Shown piece after piece: positions 42,373 through 50,731 of a stretch of DNA of 64,000 nucleotides (within the stretch, counting starts at the first letter, position 1; the number at the start of each line of letters is the position of its first letter). The translations under genes and the position numbers were made by a program. The DNA is taken from positions 4,792,738-4,856,737 of the forward strand of contig NZ_CP066783.1 of assembly GCF_019186805.1 (NCBI RefSeq). The letters run 5' to 3'. The notes under the pieces were generated by a model that was given only the letters and a program-made list of their open reading frames with translations, was not told the DNA's origin and did no database searches. This DNA is from Comamonas fluminis (GTDB lineage: Bacteria; Pseudomonadota; Gammaproteobacteria; Burkholderiales; Burkholderiaceae_C).

Positions 42373-42387
42373 GCACCAAACTGGTGC
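42373..42387. promoter_or_regulatory. Candidate operator upstream of second Bug gene
   Basis: GCACCA-AAC-TGGTGC is a perfect inverted repeat about 185 bases before the Bug gene and 50 bases after the kinase gene. It shares GGTGC/GCACC half-sites with the palindrome upstream of the other Bug gene at 24241. Confidence 0.4.
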
Positions 42388-42570
42388 CATACAAAGCAAA
42401 AAAATCTCAACAGCGGCGCGGCCTTGCGCCTGTTTCTGCGGGTATTGCATAGCGGAAACTGCGTACTGAGCGAACACTTGCTTCCTCTAGAATTGTTTGC
42501 AGGAATTGCCCTACAAGAGTCTCCGCAAAGCTCAGCAATTCCACTGCATTTTCTGGATCCGGGAGCTTTC

Positions 42571-43548
42571 ATGCAACGTCGTCAATTCATCCACTCGGCA
42601 GCCGCTGCTGCTGTGGCCTCTTCTCTTTCTGGCCTGTCCATGGCTCAGGACACATCGCGCCCGCTGCGCATCGTCGTGCCTTTCCCTGCCGGCGGCCCTA
42701 CCGACATGGTTCCCCGCAATATGCAGGACGTGCTGCCCAAGCTGCTGGGCGGTCAGGCTGTGGTGATTGAGAACAAGGCTGGCGCTGGCGGCTCCATCGG
42801 CATGGCAGAAGTGGCCCGCGCCACTGACGGTGTGACTTTCGGCATTGCCACGCTCTCCACCCACGGCGTGAACCCTGCCGTGTTCAAGAAGCTGCCTTAT
42901 GACGCGATCAACGACTTCGTGGGCGTGACCGAGATCGTCAAGGCCCCGGGCGTGATCGTGATCAACCCCAAGCTGATTCCCGCCAAGACCTTTGCCGAGT
43001 TTGTGGCCTACCTCAAGGCCAACCCCGGCAAGGTGTCCTTTGCCACCCCCGGCAACGGCACCATTGGCCATATGTGGGGTGCCCAGTTCATGAAGAGCAC
43101 CGGCACAGAAATGCACCACATTCCCTACCGCGGCTCGGCCCCTGCCATCAACGATGTGCTGGGCGGTCAGGTTCCCGTGTACTTCGACCAGGTGAACTCC
43201 TCCCTGCCCCACATCAAGAGCGGCAAGGTGCGTGCACTGGCCGTGTCCTGGCATGAACGCCTCGATGTGCTGCCCGATGTCCCAACCTATGCCCAGGCAG
43301 GTCACCCCGATCTGAACAACCCTTCCTGGTTCGGCCTGGTGGCCCCCAAGAACACGCCCGCCGCACAGGTCGAGCGCGTACAGAAAGCCATTGTGGCCGC
43401 CCTCAAGGACCCCGCCGTCAAGCAACGCATTGCCGCCCAGGGCCTGTACCCATCGGGCACGTCGAGCGCCGACTTCACCAAGCAGATTGCCAGCGAAATA
43501 GCGCAGATGAAGAAGGTGGCTGCTGCCGCCAATATCCAGATGGATTAA
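42571..43548 (+). CDS. Bug/TctC-family solute-binding protein
   Basis: 325 residues. The N-terminus MQRRQFIHSAAAAAVASSLS has a twin-arginine pair, suggesting possible Tat export, with cleavage near SMAQ. The mature domain has RIVVPFPAGGPTDMVPRNMQDVLPKLLGGQAVVIENKAGAGGSIG with the carboxylate-contacting motif, and a second lobe HIPYRGSAPAINDVLGGQVPVYF. It lies after the TctDE-like pair, so it is likely their regulatory target or an accessory sensor input. No tctAB permease genes follow; a hairpin at 43591 terminates transcription. Confidence 0.92.
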   Translation: MQRRQFIHSAAAAAVASSLSGLSMAQDTSRPLRIVVPFPAGGPTDMVPRNMQDVLPKLLGGQAVVIENKAGAGGSIGMAEVARATDGVTFGIATLSTHGVNPAVFKKLPYDAINDFVGVTEIVKAPGVIVINPKLIPAKTFAEFVAYLKANPGKVSFATPGNGTIGHMWGAQFMKSTGTEMHHIPYRGSAPAINDVLGGQVPVYFDQVNSSLPHIKSGKVRALAVSWHERLDVLPDVPTYAQAGHPDLNNPSWFGLVAPKNTPAAQVERVQKAIVAALKDPAVKQRIAAQGLYPSGTSSADFTKQIASEIAQMKKVAAAANIQMD

Positions 43549-43590
43549 AAATCGAAGCTGGGTGCGCTTGGCTCACCTTGCTTTCAATGA

Positions 43591-43618
43591 CAAAGGGCCT
43601 GCAAATGCAGGCCCTTTG
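43591..43618. terminator. Hairpin terminator after Bug gene
   Basis: CAAAGGGCCTGC-AAAT-GCAGGCCCTTTG is a perfect 12-bp stem between the convergent Bug and SPOR genes, with short T-runs. Confidence 0.75.
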
Positions 43619-43645
43619 TGCGTTAGCAGCTATTGATTTAAAAAA

Positions 43646-44449
43646 TCATCCCTTCGGGCAGGCCTGCAAAGCCCGTGGCAGCAGGTTCTTGCCCGCCAGC
43701 GTGGCCACTTCGCTGCGGAAGGAGGGTGTGGCCTTGGGCAGGCGCAGCGCATAGGTGGTGACTTCGGGGCGCTCCTGCACCACACGGGCCGTGCGCACCC
43801 CCTGGCGAGTGAAGGTCGCCAGCTGGCGCTGAGCTGCTTCTTCAGACGAGAAACGCCCCAGAGACAGTCCAGGCTCCAGATTACCACCGGCCCGGTCAAA
43901 GTCGATGTTCATCAGGCGCAGCTCACCGCGCTTGCGGTCCAGAAACTCGGCATCGGGAAACTTGCCCATATAGACCATCCAGCGGCCATTCTGGTGGCTG
44001 GCCACCAGATCCCATTCGCTTTTCAGCTTGGCTCCGGCCAGGGCGCGGCGAATGGTGTCCGCCTGCTTTTCTTCAATGCCAGAGGCCTGATAGCAAGTCT
44101 CAGGCTCCTTCACTTCCTTGGCCGCCACGGTTTCAGACTTCTCGGCTTTCTCGGGCTTCTCTGCCACTTCCGGCTTGGGTTCAGGTTTGGCTTCTGGCTT
44201 TTCCTCAGCCTTGGGCTCAGGCTTGCGATCGTCCGTCTCCGGCTCGACAGCTGGCGGCTCCACCCCATCGGGGGCGGCGGCCGGGCCAGGCGTCTGCAAC
44301 ACCAGCGCTTCGGGCTTGATCTGCTCCTGCAGGCGCTGCGGCTCGGATTGCACCGTCGGCTGCAGCCCCATGCTGGCCAGATAGCCATGGCTCCACATGT
44401 AATAGCCCGCGTTGCCCAAAAGCAGCAGCAGAAAGACGATTCTCAGCAT
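43646..44449 (-). CDS. SPOR-domain protein
   Basis: 267 residues. One N-terminal membrane helix (MLRIVFLLLLLGNAGYYMW) anchors a long Pro/Glu/Lys-rich spacer (about residues 50-115, many KPE repeats). A SPOR-like fold follows from about residue 150 (WMVYMGKFPDAEFLDRKRGELRLMN...LGRFSSEEAAQRQLATFTRQGVRTARVV). SPOR domains bind denuded septal peptidoglycan, so a cell-division or envelope role is likely. It is downstream of birA on the same strand, separated by a GC-rich repeat. Confidence 0.82.
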   Translation of the reverse strand: MLRIVFLLLLLGNAGYYMWSHGYLASMGLQPTVQSEPQRLQEQIKPEALVLQTPGPAAAPDGVEPPAVEPETDDRKPEPKAEEKPEAKPEPKPEVAEKPEKAEKSETVAAKEVKEPETCYQASGIEEKQADTIRRALAGAKLKSEWDLVASHQNGRWMVYMGKFPDAEFLDRKRGELRLMNIDFDRAGGNLEPGLSLGRFSSEEAAQRQLATFTRQGVRTARVVQERPEVTTYALRLPKATPSFRSEVATLAGKNLLPRALQACPKG

Positions 44450-44520
44450 GGCGTTCTCATATCAGTGTTACCCGTTAGGTTACAGACTCTACATAGCCTG
44501 TGAAACCGGCGCATTCCAAG

Positions 44521-44641
44521 CGCGGGCAGCCGAGCAAGGGCCGTCCCGCAGCGATGGCGGCGTCCTCCTCCCATAGCGCGCAGCGCGTAGAGAGAGGGCG
44601 CCGTGCAACGGAGGAAGACGCGAAGCGGCTCAGGAGGTGGC
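44521..44641 (-). repeat. GC-rich palindromic repeat (family S), diverged long copy
   Basis: On the minus strand: CCTCCTGAGCCGCTTCGCG, an inserted TACGCGCTGCGCGC hairpin, GGAGGACGCCGCC, then CGCTGCGGGACGGCCCTTGC and TCGGCTG. It occupies most of the birA-SPOR gap. Confidence 0.65.
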
Positions 44642-44645
44642 CCAT

Positions 44646-45485
44646 TCAATTTTGTATTGGACTGCTGGCAGGGCGCACGCTGATTTCCGAGCTGGTCACC
44701 GCCTGCACACCGGCAGCAGTGCGCACCAGAAAGCCGCCATCGGCCGCCACACCTTCGGCAATGCCGCTGGTGCCGTCGCTCAGGTTCACCTCGCGGCCCG
44801 CCAGCAGGTCGCGCTGGGCAAAGCGCTGCATCAGCGGGGCAAAGCCGTGCCGGGCAAAGCTCTGCACCTCGGCCACCAGATTGGGCAGTATGCAGGCCAG
44901 CGCCGTGGGCGCATCCAGCGCGGCATCCAGCTCCTGCAGGCAGGCGGGGGCGGTGCGCATGCCATCGCCAGGGCGTGGGCGCACATTGATGCCAATACCA
45001 ATCACCACATAGCGCGGCGCGCTGAAATCGTGCTGGTGCGTGCCCACAAAGCTGGCGGTCTCGATCAGAATGCCGGCCAGCTTGCGGTCGCCCTCCAACC
45101 ACAAGTCATTGGGCCACTTGATGCCAATCTTGGGCGCAGCCCCCGAAGCACTTGCAACAGGCAGACGAGGCTGCAGGCTCTCGGCCACACTCACGCCCAC
45201 GGCCAGCGACAGGCCCGACCAGTCCTTGGGCGCCAGCGGCAGGCCCAGCGAGAACATCAGCGAATCGCCCACTCCACTGACCCAGTTACGCCCGAGTCGG
45301 CCACGGCCTTGCGTCTGCTGCTCTGCAATCAGGAGTACCGGCTCCGTCAGCCCCTCACGCGCACGGCGCATGAGTTCGGTGTTGCTGGAGTCGATGGTGG
45401 GCAGCACCTCGACCGTAAAGCCCGGCAACTGCGGCGCAATGGCTTCCCACAAGGCTTCGGCGTTCCAGTGAATTGGCTGGGTCAT
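44646..45485 (-). CDS. birA: Biotin--[acetyl-CoA-carboxylase] ligase
   Basis: 279 residues. It contains the ligase domain only, without the N-terminal helix-turn-helix of E. coli BirA, so it is not expected to repress transcription. The biotin/ATP loop GRGRLGRNWVS is near residues 60-70, followed by LMFSLGLPL, KWPNDLWLEGDRKLAGILIE and VVIGIGINV. It attaches biotin to carboxyl carrier proteins. The flanks on both sides are GC-rich family S repeats. Confidence 0.94.
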   Translation of the reverse strand: MTQPIHWNAEALWEAIAPQLPGFTVEVLPTIDSSNTELMRRAREGLTEPVLLIAEQQTQGRGRLGRNWVSGVGDSLMFSLGLPLAPKDWSGLSLAVGVSVAESLQPRLPVASASGAAPKIGIKWPNDLWLEGDRKLAGILIETASFVGTHQHDFSAPRYVVIGIGINVRPRPGDGMRTAPACLQELDAALDAPTALACILPNLVAEVQSFARHGFAPLMQRFAQRDLLAGREVNLSDGTSGIAEGVAADGGFLVRTAAGVQAVTSSEISVRPASSPIQN

Positions 45486-45545
45486 TTCTATCTATCCAAA
45501 TCTTTGCGCGCAGCGCAAATCTAAAAAACTGGCGCGCCCTAAAAC

Positions 45546-45650
45546 CAGAGACAGCGAGCAAGGGCCGCCCCGTAGCGAGGCTGTCGTCCCCCTCCCGAAG
45601 GAGAGGGGGAAGGCGGGGCCGCCTAGGCGCAAAGCGCCTCAGGGGGTGGC
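45546..45650 (-). repeat. GC-rich palindromic repeat (family S) at the SET gene 3' end
   Basis: On the minus strand: CACCCCCTGAGGCGC-TTT-GCGCC, a CCCCCTC/GAGGGGG hairpin, GACGACAGCC, then CGCTACGGGGCGGCCCTTGC and TCGCTGTCTCTGG. The CCCTGA at its beginning supplies the stop codon of the SET gene (45639-45641). Confidence 0.8.
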
Positions 45651-46142
45651 TGGAAACGGAGGTTTCCAGCCCCTTTTCGGCGCCAGCATCGTCCCCCGGC
45701 ATTCCGCCGCACCGCAGTAGCAGGCGTATTCCGCCTTGAGCTTTTTCGTATAACGCTCTTCCACCATCAGGCCGTAGTCGTAATTGAGTTCTTCACCCGC
45801 CGCAATATTGCGCAGCGCAATGATGAAGATGCGCCCATCAATCTCGTCGGTGTAGCAGTTGGGCGCGCAGCTGTGATTGATCCAGCGCGAGGAGTTGCCC
45901 TTGTGCGTTGCGTCAATCACACGCTCATCATCCACCTGGAAGTAAAAAGTGTGATTGGGCTGGCTGGGGTCATGCGGGTGACGGTCCTGCGCCTCCTGCC
46001 AGTCAATGACCTCACCCACATACTCAATAATGGTTTCGCCTTCCGCAATATCCTGCGCGGCGAAAACACCTTTGCCGTGCACGCCGGAGCGCCGAGTCTG
46101 AATACGGCGGCCTGTTGATGGTGCCAAGGATGTGCGGGGCAT
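45639..46142 (-). CDS. SET-domain methyltransferase-like protein
   Basis: 167 residues. A compact SET domain: SGVHGKGVFAAQDIAEGETIIEYVGEVI near the start, the catalytic pseudoknot RWINHSCAPNCY (NHSCxPN) and ELNYDYGL, followed by a post-SET-like Cys cluster YACYCGAAECRGTM. Such proteins methylate lysines, with targets unknown in bacteria. The C-terminal GWKPPFPATP and stop come from a GC-rich repeat. It is divergent from the topoisomerase III-SWIB gene across a 119-base intergenic region holding a Z-DNA-prone tract. Confidence 0.9.
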   Translation of the reverse strand: MPRTSLAPSTGRRIQTRRSGVHGKGVFAAQDIAEGETIIEYVGEVIDWQEAQDRHPHDPSQPNHTFYFQVDDERVIDATHKGNSSRWINHSCAPNCYTDEIDGRIFIIALRNIAAGEELNYDYGLMVEERYTKKLKAEYACYCGAAECRGTMLAPKRGWKPPFPATP

Positions 46143-46161
46143 GTTTTCTCTGATACTTTGA

Positions 46162-46192
46162 ATATGCACACATGTGCGCGTGCGCGCGCGTG
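46162..46192. promoter_or_regulatory. 31-bp alternating purine-pyrimidine (Z-DNA-prone) tract
   Basis: From A46162 to G46192 every step alternates purine and pyrimidine without a break, with a left part rich in CA/TG and a right part of repeated CG dinucleotides (GTGCGCGCGCGTG). This composition favours Z-DNA under negative supercoiling. It lies between the divergent SET and topB start codons. Confidence 0.75.
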
Positions 46193-46261
46193 AGAAGCGA
46201 ATTGTATGAGCCTGAGCCCATGGATAGAAGCTCAGGTGGTTAATGACGACGAGAACACACA

Positions 46262-49183
46262 ATGACTAAAACCCTGGTGATTGCAGAGAAGCCTTCTGTC
46301 GCACAGGACATCGTCCGTGCACTGACCCCGGTGGCAGGCAAGTTCGACAAACACGATGACTATTTCGAATCCGACAGCTATGTGGTGACCAGTGCGGTCG
46401 GCCACCTGGTGGAGATTCAGGCGCCCGAGGAATTCGACGTCAAGCGCGGCAAGTGGAGCTTTGCCAACCTGCCGGTGATTCCACCCCGCTTTGACCTGAA
46501 GCCTGTGGACAAGACCAAGACGCGCCTGAACGCCGTGGTCAAGCAGGCCAAGCGCAAAGATGTGACCGAACTCATCAATGCCTGTGACGCGGGCCGCGAG
46601 GGTGAACTGATCTTCCGCCTGATCGAGCAGTACGCAGGCGGCGCCAAGGGCGGCCTGGGCAAGCCTGTGAAGCGCCTGTGGCTGCAGTCCATGACGCCGC
46701 AGGCCATTCGTGACGGCTTCAAGAACCTGCGCAGCGACCAGCAGATGCAGGGCCTGGCCAGCGCAGCGCGCAGCCGCTCTGAAGCCGACTGGCTGGTGGG
46801 CATCAACGGCACGCGCGCCATGACAGCCTTCAACTCCCGCGACGGCGGCTTCTTCCTCACCACAGTGGGCCGCGTGCAGACGCCTACGCTGTCGCTGGTG
46901 GTGGAGCGTGAAGAAAAAATCCGCAAGTTCGTCAGCCGCGACTACTGGGAGGTGCATGGCACCTTCGATGCGCAGGCCGGCCAGTACCTGGGCAAGTGGT
47001 TCAACCCACAGTGGAAGAAGTCCGACGATGTGGAAGCCAAGGCCGACCGCCTGTGGAACAAGCAGGAAGCCGATGCCATTGCCGCCGCCGTGCGCGGCAA
47101 GCCTGCCACGGTGACGGAAGAGAGCAAGCCCACGACGCAAGCCTCGCCCCTGCTGTTCGACCTGACCAGCTTGCAGCGCGAGGCCAACGGCAAGTTCGGC
47201 TTCTCGGCCAAGACCACGCTGGCGCTGGCGCAAAGCCTGTATGAGCGCCACAAGGCCCTGACCTACCCCCGTACCGACGCCCGCGCGCTGCCAGAGGACT
47301 ACCTGCCCGTGGCGCGCCAGACCTTTGACATGCTGGCCACCAGCGGCATGCGCCATCTGGCACCGTTTGCCCAGCAGGCTATCAACGACAACTACATTCG
47401 CCCAACCAAGCGCATCTTCGACAACAGCAAGATCTCGGATCACTTTGCCATCATCCCCACCACGCAAGCGCCTTCGGGCCTGAGCGAGGCTGAGCAAAAG
47501 CTGTACGACCTGGTCGTGCGCCGCTTCATGGCGGTGTTCTTCCCCAGTGCGGAATACCAGGTCACCACCCGCATCAGCAAGGTGGAGCAGCACAGCTTCA
47601 AGACCGAGGGCAAGGTACTGGTCAAGCCGGGCTGGCTGGCCATTTACGGCAAGGAAGCCGCCAACGAGGTGGAAGACGCCAAGGAAGGCGACAAGGGTCA
47701 GCCGCTGGTAGCAGTGCAGCCCAGCGAGCAGCCGCGCACCGACCACGCCGATGTGAAGAGCCTCAAGACCAAGCCGCCCGCACGCTACTCCGAAGCCACG
47801 CTGCTTGGCGCCATGGAAAGCGCGGGCAAGCAGATCGACGACGACGAGTTGCGCGAAGCCATGCAGGAAAAAGGCCTGGGCACACCTGCCACGCGCGCAG
47901 CCATCATCGAAGGCCTGATTACGGAAAAGTACATGCTGCGCGAAGGCCGCGAGATGATTCCCACGGCCAAGGCCTTCCAGCTGATGACGCTGCTGCGCGG
48001 CCTGCAGGTGGAAGAGCTGTGCCGCGCCGACCTGACTGGCGAGTGGGAGTTCAAGCTCTCGCAGATGGAAAAAGGCCAGCTCTCACGCGAAGCCTTTATG
48101 CAGCAGATTCAGGCCATGACCGAGAAGCTGGTCAAGAAGGCCAAGGAATACGACCGCGACACCATTCCTGGTGACTATGCAACGCTGGCCACACCCTGCC
48201 CGAACTGCGGCGGCGTGGTCAAGGAAAACTACCGCCGCTACGCCTGTACCGGCGCAGATGGCCACAGCGCAGGCTGCGGCTTCTCGTTCACCAAGTCGCC
48301 TGCAGGCCGCACGTTTGAGACGGCTGAAGCCGAACAACTGCTGCGCGAGCGCCGTATTGGCCCGCTGGAAGGTTTCCGCTCCAAGGCGGGCTGGCCCTTT
48401 GTGGCCGAAGTGGCCATCGTGCACGATGAAGAGGCCAAGAACTACAAGCTGGAATTCGACTTCGGCGACGACAAGGATTCCGAGGACACCGGCGAGATCG
48501 TGGACTTTGCCAGCCAGCAGTCTTTAGGCCCCTGCCCCAAGTGTGGTGCACCCGTCTTTGAGCATGGTGCCAACTACGTCTGCTCCAAGGCGGTTCCCAC
48601 GCTGCAGCAACCCACACCCAGCTGCGACTTCAAGAGCGGCCAGATCATCCTGCAGCAGCCCATTGAGCGCGAGCAGATGGGCAAGCTGCTGCAGACCGGC
48701 AAAACCGATCTGCTGGAGAAGTTTGTCTCCAACCGCACACGCCGCAACTTCAAGGCCTTCCTGGTCTGGGATGGTGCTGCTGGCAAGGTGAACTTCGAGT
48801 TCGAGCAGCGCGAAGGCAAGTACCCTGCCCGCAAGACCAGCAGTGCAGCCGCTACCAAAACTACAGCAGCTGCCGCAAAGAAGACAACGGCTGCAGCCAA
48901 AAAGACTGCTGCAAAGACGACCAAGGCGCCAGCCGTCAAAAAACCACGCACCGTGAACGCCACGCTGGCCCCCAGCGCTGATCTGGCCGCAGTGATTGGC
49001 AATGAGCCCACCTCGCGCCCCGAAGTCATCAAGAAGCTGTGGGACTACATCAAGGCCAACGGCCTGCAGGATGCCAAGGACAAGCGCGTCATCAATGCGG
49101 ATGCCAAGCTCAAGCCTGTGTTCGGCAAGGACCAGGTCAATATGTTTGAGCTGGCTGGCATTGTGGGCAAGCATGTGAGCTGA
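46262..49183 (+). CDS. topB: DNA topoisomerase III with C-terminal SWIB domain
   Basis: 973 residues, well above the roughly 650 of E. coli TopB. The TOPRIM domain starts MTKTLVIAEKPSVAQDIVRAL with NACDAGREGELIFR (metal-binding acidic motif). The catalytic Tyr is in ALTYPRTDAR (Tyr335). Cys clusters CPNCGGVV...C and CPKCGAPV follow at about 640-790, then an Ala/Lys-rich linker (about 860-893) and a SWIB/MDM2-type domain (LAPSADLAAVIG...LWDYIKANGLQDAKDKRVIN...LKPVFGKDQVNMFELAGIVGKH) to the end. It decatenates DNA by single-strand passage; the SWIB part is a eukaryote-like chromatin module of unknown bacterial role. Confidence 0.95.
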   Translation: MTKTLVIAEKPSVAQDIVRALTPVAGKFDKHDDYFESDSYVVTSAVGHLVEIQAPEEFDVKRGKWSFANLPVIPPRFDLKPVDKTKTRLNAVVKQAKRKDVTELINACDAGREGELIFRLIEQYAGGAKGGLGKPVKRLWLQSMTPQAIRDGFKNLRSDQQMQGLASAARSRSEADWLVGINGTRAMTAFNSRDGGFFLTTVGRVQTPTLSLVVEREEKIRKFVSRDYWEVHGTFDAQAGQYLGKWFNPQWKKSDDVEAKADRLWNKQEADAIAAAVRGKPATVTEESKPTTQASPLLFDLTSLQREANGKFGFSAKTTLALAQSLYERHKALTYPRTDARALPEDYLPVARQTFDMLATSGMRHLAPFAQQAINDNYIRPTKRIFDNSKISDHFAIIPTTQAPSGLSEAEQKLYDLVVRRFMAVFFPSAEYQVTTRISKVEQHSFKTEGKVLVKPGWLAIYGKEAANEVEDAKEGDKGQPLVAVQPSEQPRTDHADVKSLKTKPPARYSEATLLGAMESAGKQIDDDELREAMQEKGLGTPATRAAIIEGLITEKYMLREGREMIPTAKAFQLMTLLRGLQVEELCRADLTGEWEFKLSQMEKGQLSREAFMQQIQAMTEKLVKKAKEYDRDTIPGDYATLATPCPNCGGVVKENYRRYACTGADGHSAGCGFSFTKSPAGRTFETAEAEQLLRERRIGPLEGFRSKAGWPFVAEVAIVHDEEAKNYKLEFDFGDDKDSEDTGEIVDFASQQSLGPCPKCGAPVFEHGANYVCSKAVPTLQQPTPSCDFKSGQIILQQPIEREQMGKLLQTGKTDLLEKFVSNRTRRNFKAFLVWDGAAGKVNFEFEQREGKYPARKTSSAAATKTTAAAAKKTTAAAKKTAAKTTKAPAVKKPRTVNATLAPSADLAAVIGNEPTSRPEVIKKLWDYIKANGLQDAKDKRVINADAKLKPVFGKDQVNMFELAGIVGKHVS

Positions 49184-49204
49184 TCGCCACCGCCTACGCC
49201 CCAA

Positions 49205-49240
49205 AGCCCCGTGCAGTTGCTTGCTGCACGGGGCTTTTTT
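49205..49240 (+). terminator. topB terminator
   Basis: AGCCCCGTGCAG pairs with CTGCACGGGGCT (49224-49235), followed by TTTTT. It lies between topB and the convergent monooxygenase gene. Confidence 0.9.
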
Positions 49241-49246
49241 CTGCGC

Positions 49247-50731
49247 TCATGCGCAGTCGAAATGCGCAAGGTTCGGCGTGGTCATCACTTCCCGAAAATG
49301 CGCATAGCTCCAGGGCCAGGTGGCGGGCACGCCCTGGGCATCCAGATACCAGCTGTTGCAGCCCGTGGCCCAGACGGTTTTGCGGGCCGCTGCAATACGC
49401 GCTGTCTCGTAATCATTCATGGCGGCCTGCGCCACGCTGATCTGCTGATAGCGCCCCTGGCGCAAAGGCTGCAGCAACTGGGCGATGTAATTCCACTGCG
49501 CCTCGGCCACATCAATGAGCGAGAAGTTACCAACCGGGCCCGATGGACCGTTGAGCATGAAGAAGTTGGGAAAGCCCGGCACCGACATGGCCAGATAGGC
49601 AAAAGGCCGCTCAGCCCACACCTCATTGAGTTTCAGGCCGCTCTGGCCCACCACATTCATGTCACGCACAAAGCGGTCTGCGTGAAAGCCGGTAGCCAGC
49701 ACCAGCACATCCAGCGGGTGCAGAACGCCATCTCTGGTGCGAATGCCTTCCGGCTCCACGCATTCAATGCCCTCATTGAGCAGCGCCACCTGTGGGTGCT
49801 GTATGGCCTGGTAGTAATCGGGCGAGACGATCAGACGCTTGCAGGCTGCGCGGTAAGGCGGCCTGAGCTTTTCGCGCAGCACTGGGTTGGCAATGCTGCG
49901 CTCCAGGTTCTCTTCCACCGCCTGCTGCAGGTGCGCCAGCTCGGGGGATTCGGCATCAATCACCGCCCGCGTGAAGTGATCGACGATGGCCAGATAGGAC
50001 TCGCTGGCCTGCGCCTGTTTGAGCAGCACCGGGTCATCACGCAGCGCCTGCTTTTGCGCTTCGGTGAAGACGGGGTTTTCCACCGGCAAAATCCACTGCG
50101 CTGTGCGCTGAAAGTGGGAGAGATGCGCGGCACGCCCAGCCAGGGCTGATATCAGCTGCGCCCCTGTGGAGCCGTTGCCGATCACGCCAACCCGCTGGCC
50201 CTCTATTTCCGCCCCATGGTCCCAGCGTGCGCTGTGAAAGCACTGGCCCGCAAAGCTGTGCAGCCCCGGAATCTGCGGGTATTTGGGGTGATGCAGCACG
50301 CCCGTGGCGGCAATGACCACATCCGCCTCTTGCAGTGCGCCGTCACTTGTCGCCAGGTGCCAGGCACCGCCCCGCCATTCACAGGCCGTCACCTCGGTGT
50401 TGAAGCGAATGCAGGGCGCCAGATCATGCTGCTGCACCATGCGCTCGAAATAGGCCTGAATCTCCGGGCCGGGTGCCATATGCCGGCTCCATTCCGCGTT
50501 CGGTGCGAATGAGTAGGTGTACGCGTGCGCAGGCACATCACAGCTCAGGCCCGGGTAGCTGTTGTCGCGCCAGGTGCCGCCGATGCGGGCCGCTTTTTCA
50601 TAGATGACCACATGCTGCCAGCCGTCTTCACGCAGCTTGATGGCCGCCAGAATGCCGGACATGCCAGCGCCAATAATGGCCACGCGCAGCTGGCTGCTCT
50701 GCGTCGAATCAATCATGGCAAACCCCGTCAT
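49247..50731 (-). CDS. Flavin-dependent monooxygenase, Baeyer-Villiger type
   Basis: 494 residues. The N-terminal FAD motif is VAIIGAGMSGILAAIKLRE, followed by GGTWRDNSYPGLSCDVPAHAYTYSF as in ketone monooxygenases. The fingerprint FxGxxxHxxxW is present as FAGQCFHSARWD, and the NADPH-binding VGVIGNGSTGAQL follows. Baeyer-Villiger enzymes insert oxygen next to a ketone or steroid carbonyl. The ATG overlaps the stop of the lipocalin-like gene (ATGA at 50728-50731), implying translational coupling. Substrate unknown. Confidence 0.9.
   Translation of the reverse strand: MTGFAMIDSTQSSQLRVAIIGAGMSGILAAIKLREDGWQHVVIYEKAARIGGTWRDNSYPGLSCDVPAHAYTYSFAPNAEWSRHMAPGPEIQAYFERMVQQHDLAPCIRFNTEVTACEWRGGAWHLATSDGALQEADVVIAATGVLHHPKYPQIPGLHSFAGQCFHSARWDHGAEIEGQRVGVIGNGSTGAQLISALAGRAAHLSHFQRTAQWILPVENPVFTEAQKQALRDDPVLLKQAQASESYLAIVDHFTRAVIDAESPELAHLQQAVEENLERSIANPVLREKLRPPYRAACKRLIVSPDYYQAIQHPQVALLNEGIECVEPEGIRTRDGVLHPLDVLVLATGFHADRFVRDMNVVGQSGLKLNEVWAERPFAYLAMSVPGFPNFFMLNGPSGPVGNFSLIDVAEAQWNYIAQLLQPLRQGRYQQISVAQAAMNDYETARIAAARKTVWATGCNSWYLDAQGVPATWPWSYAHFREVMTTPNLAHFDCA

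Noticed and set aside
46232..47746. 504-codon open frame antisense to topB
   Set aside because: No recognisable domain, composition typical of a complementary-strand shadow.
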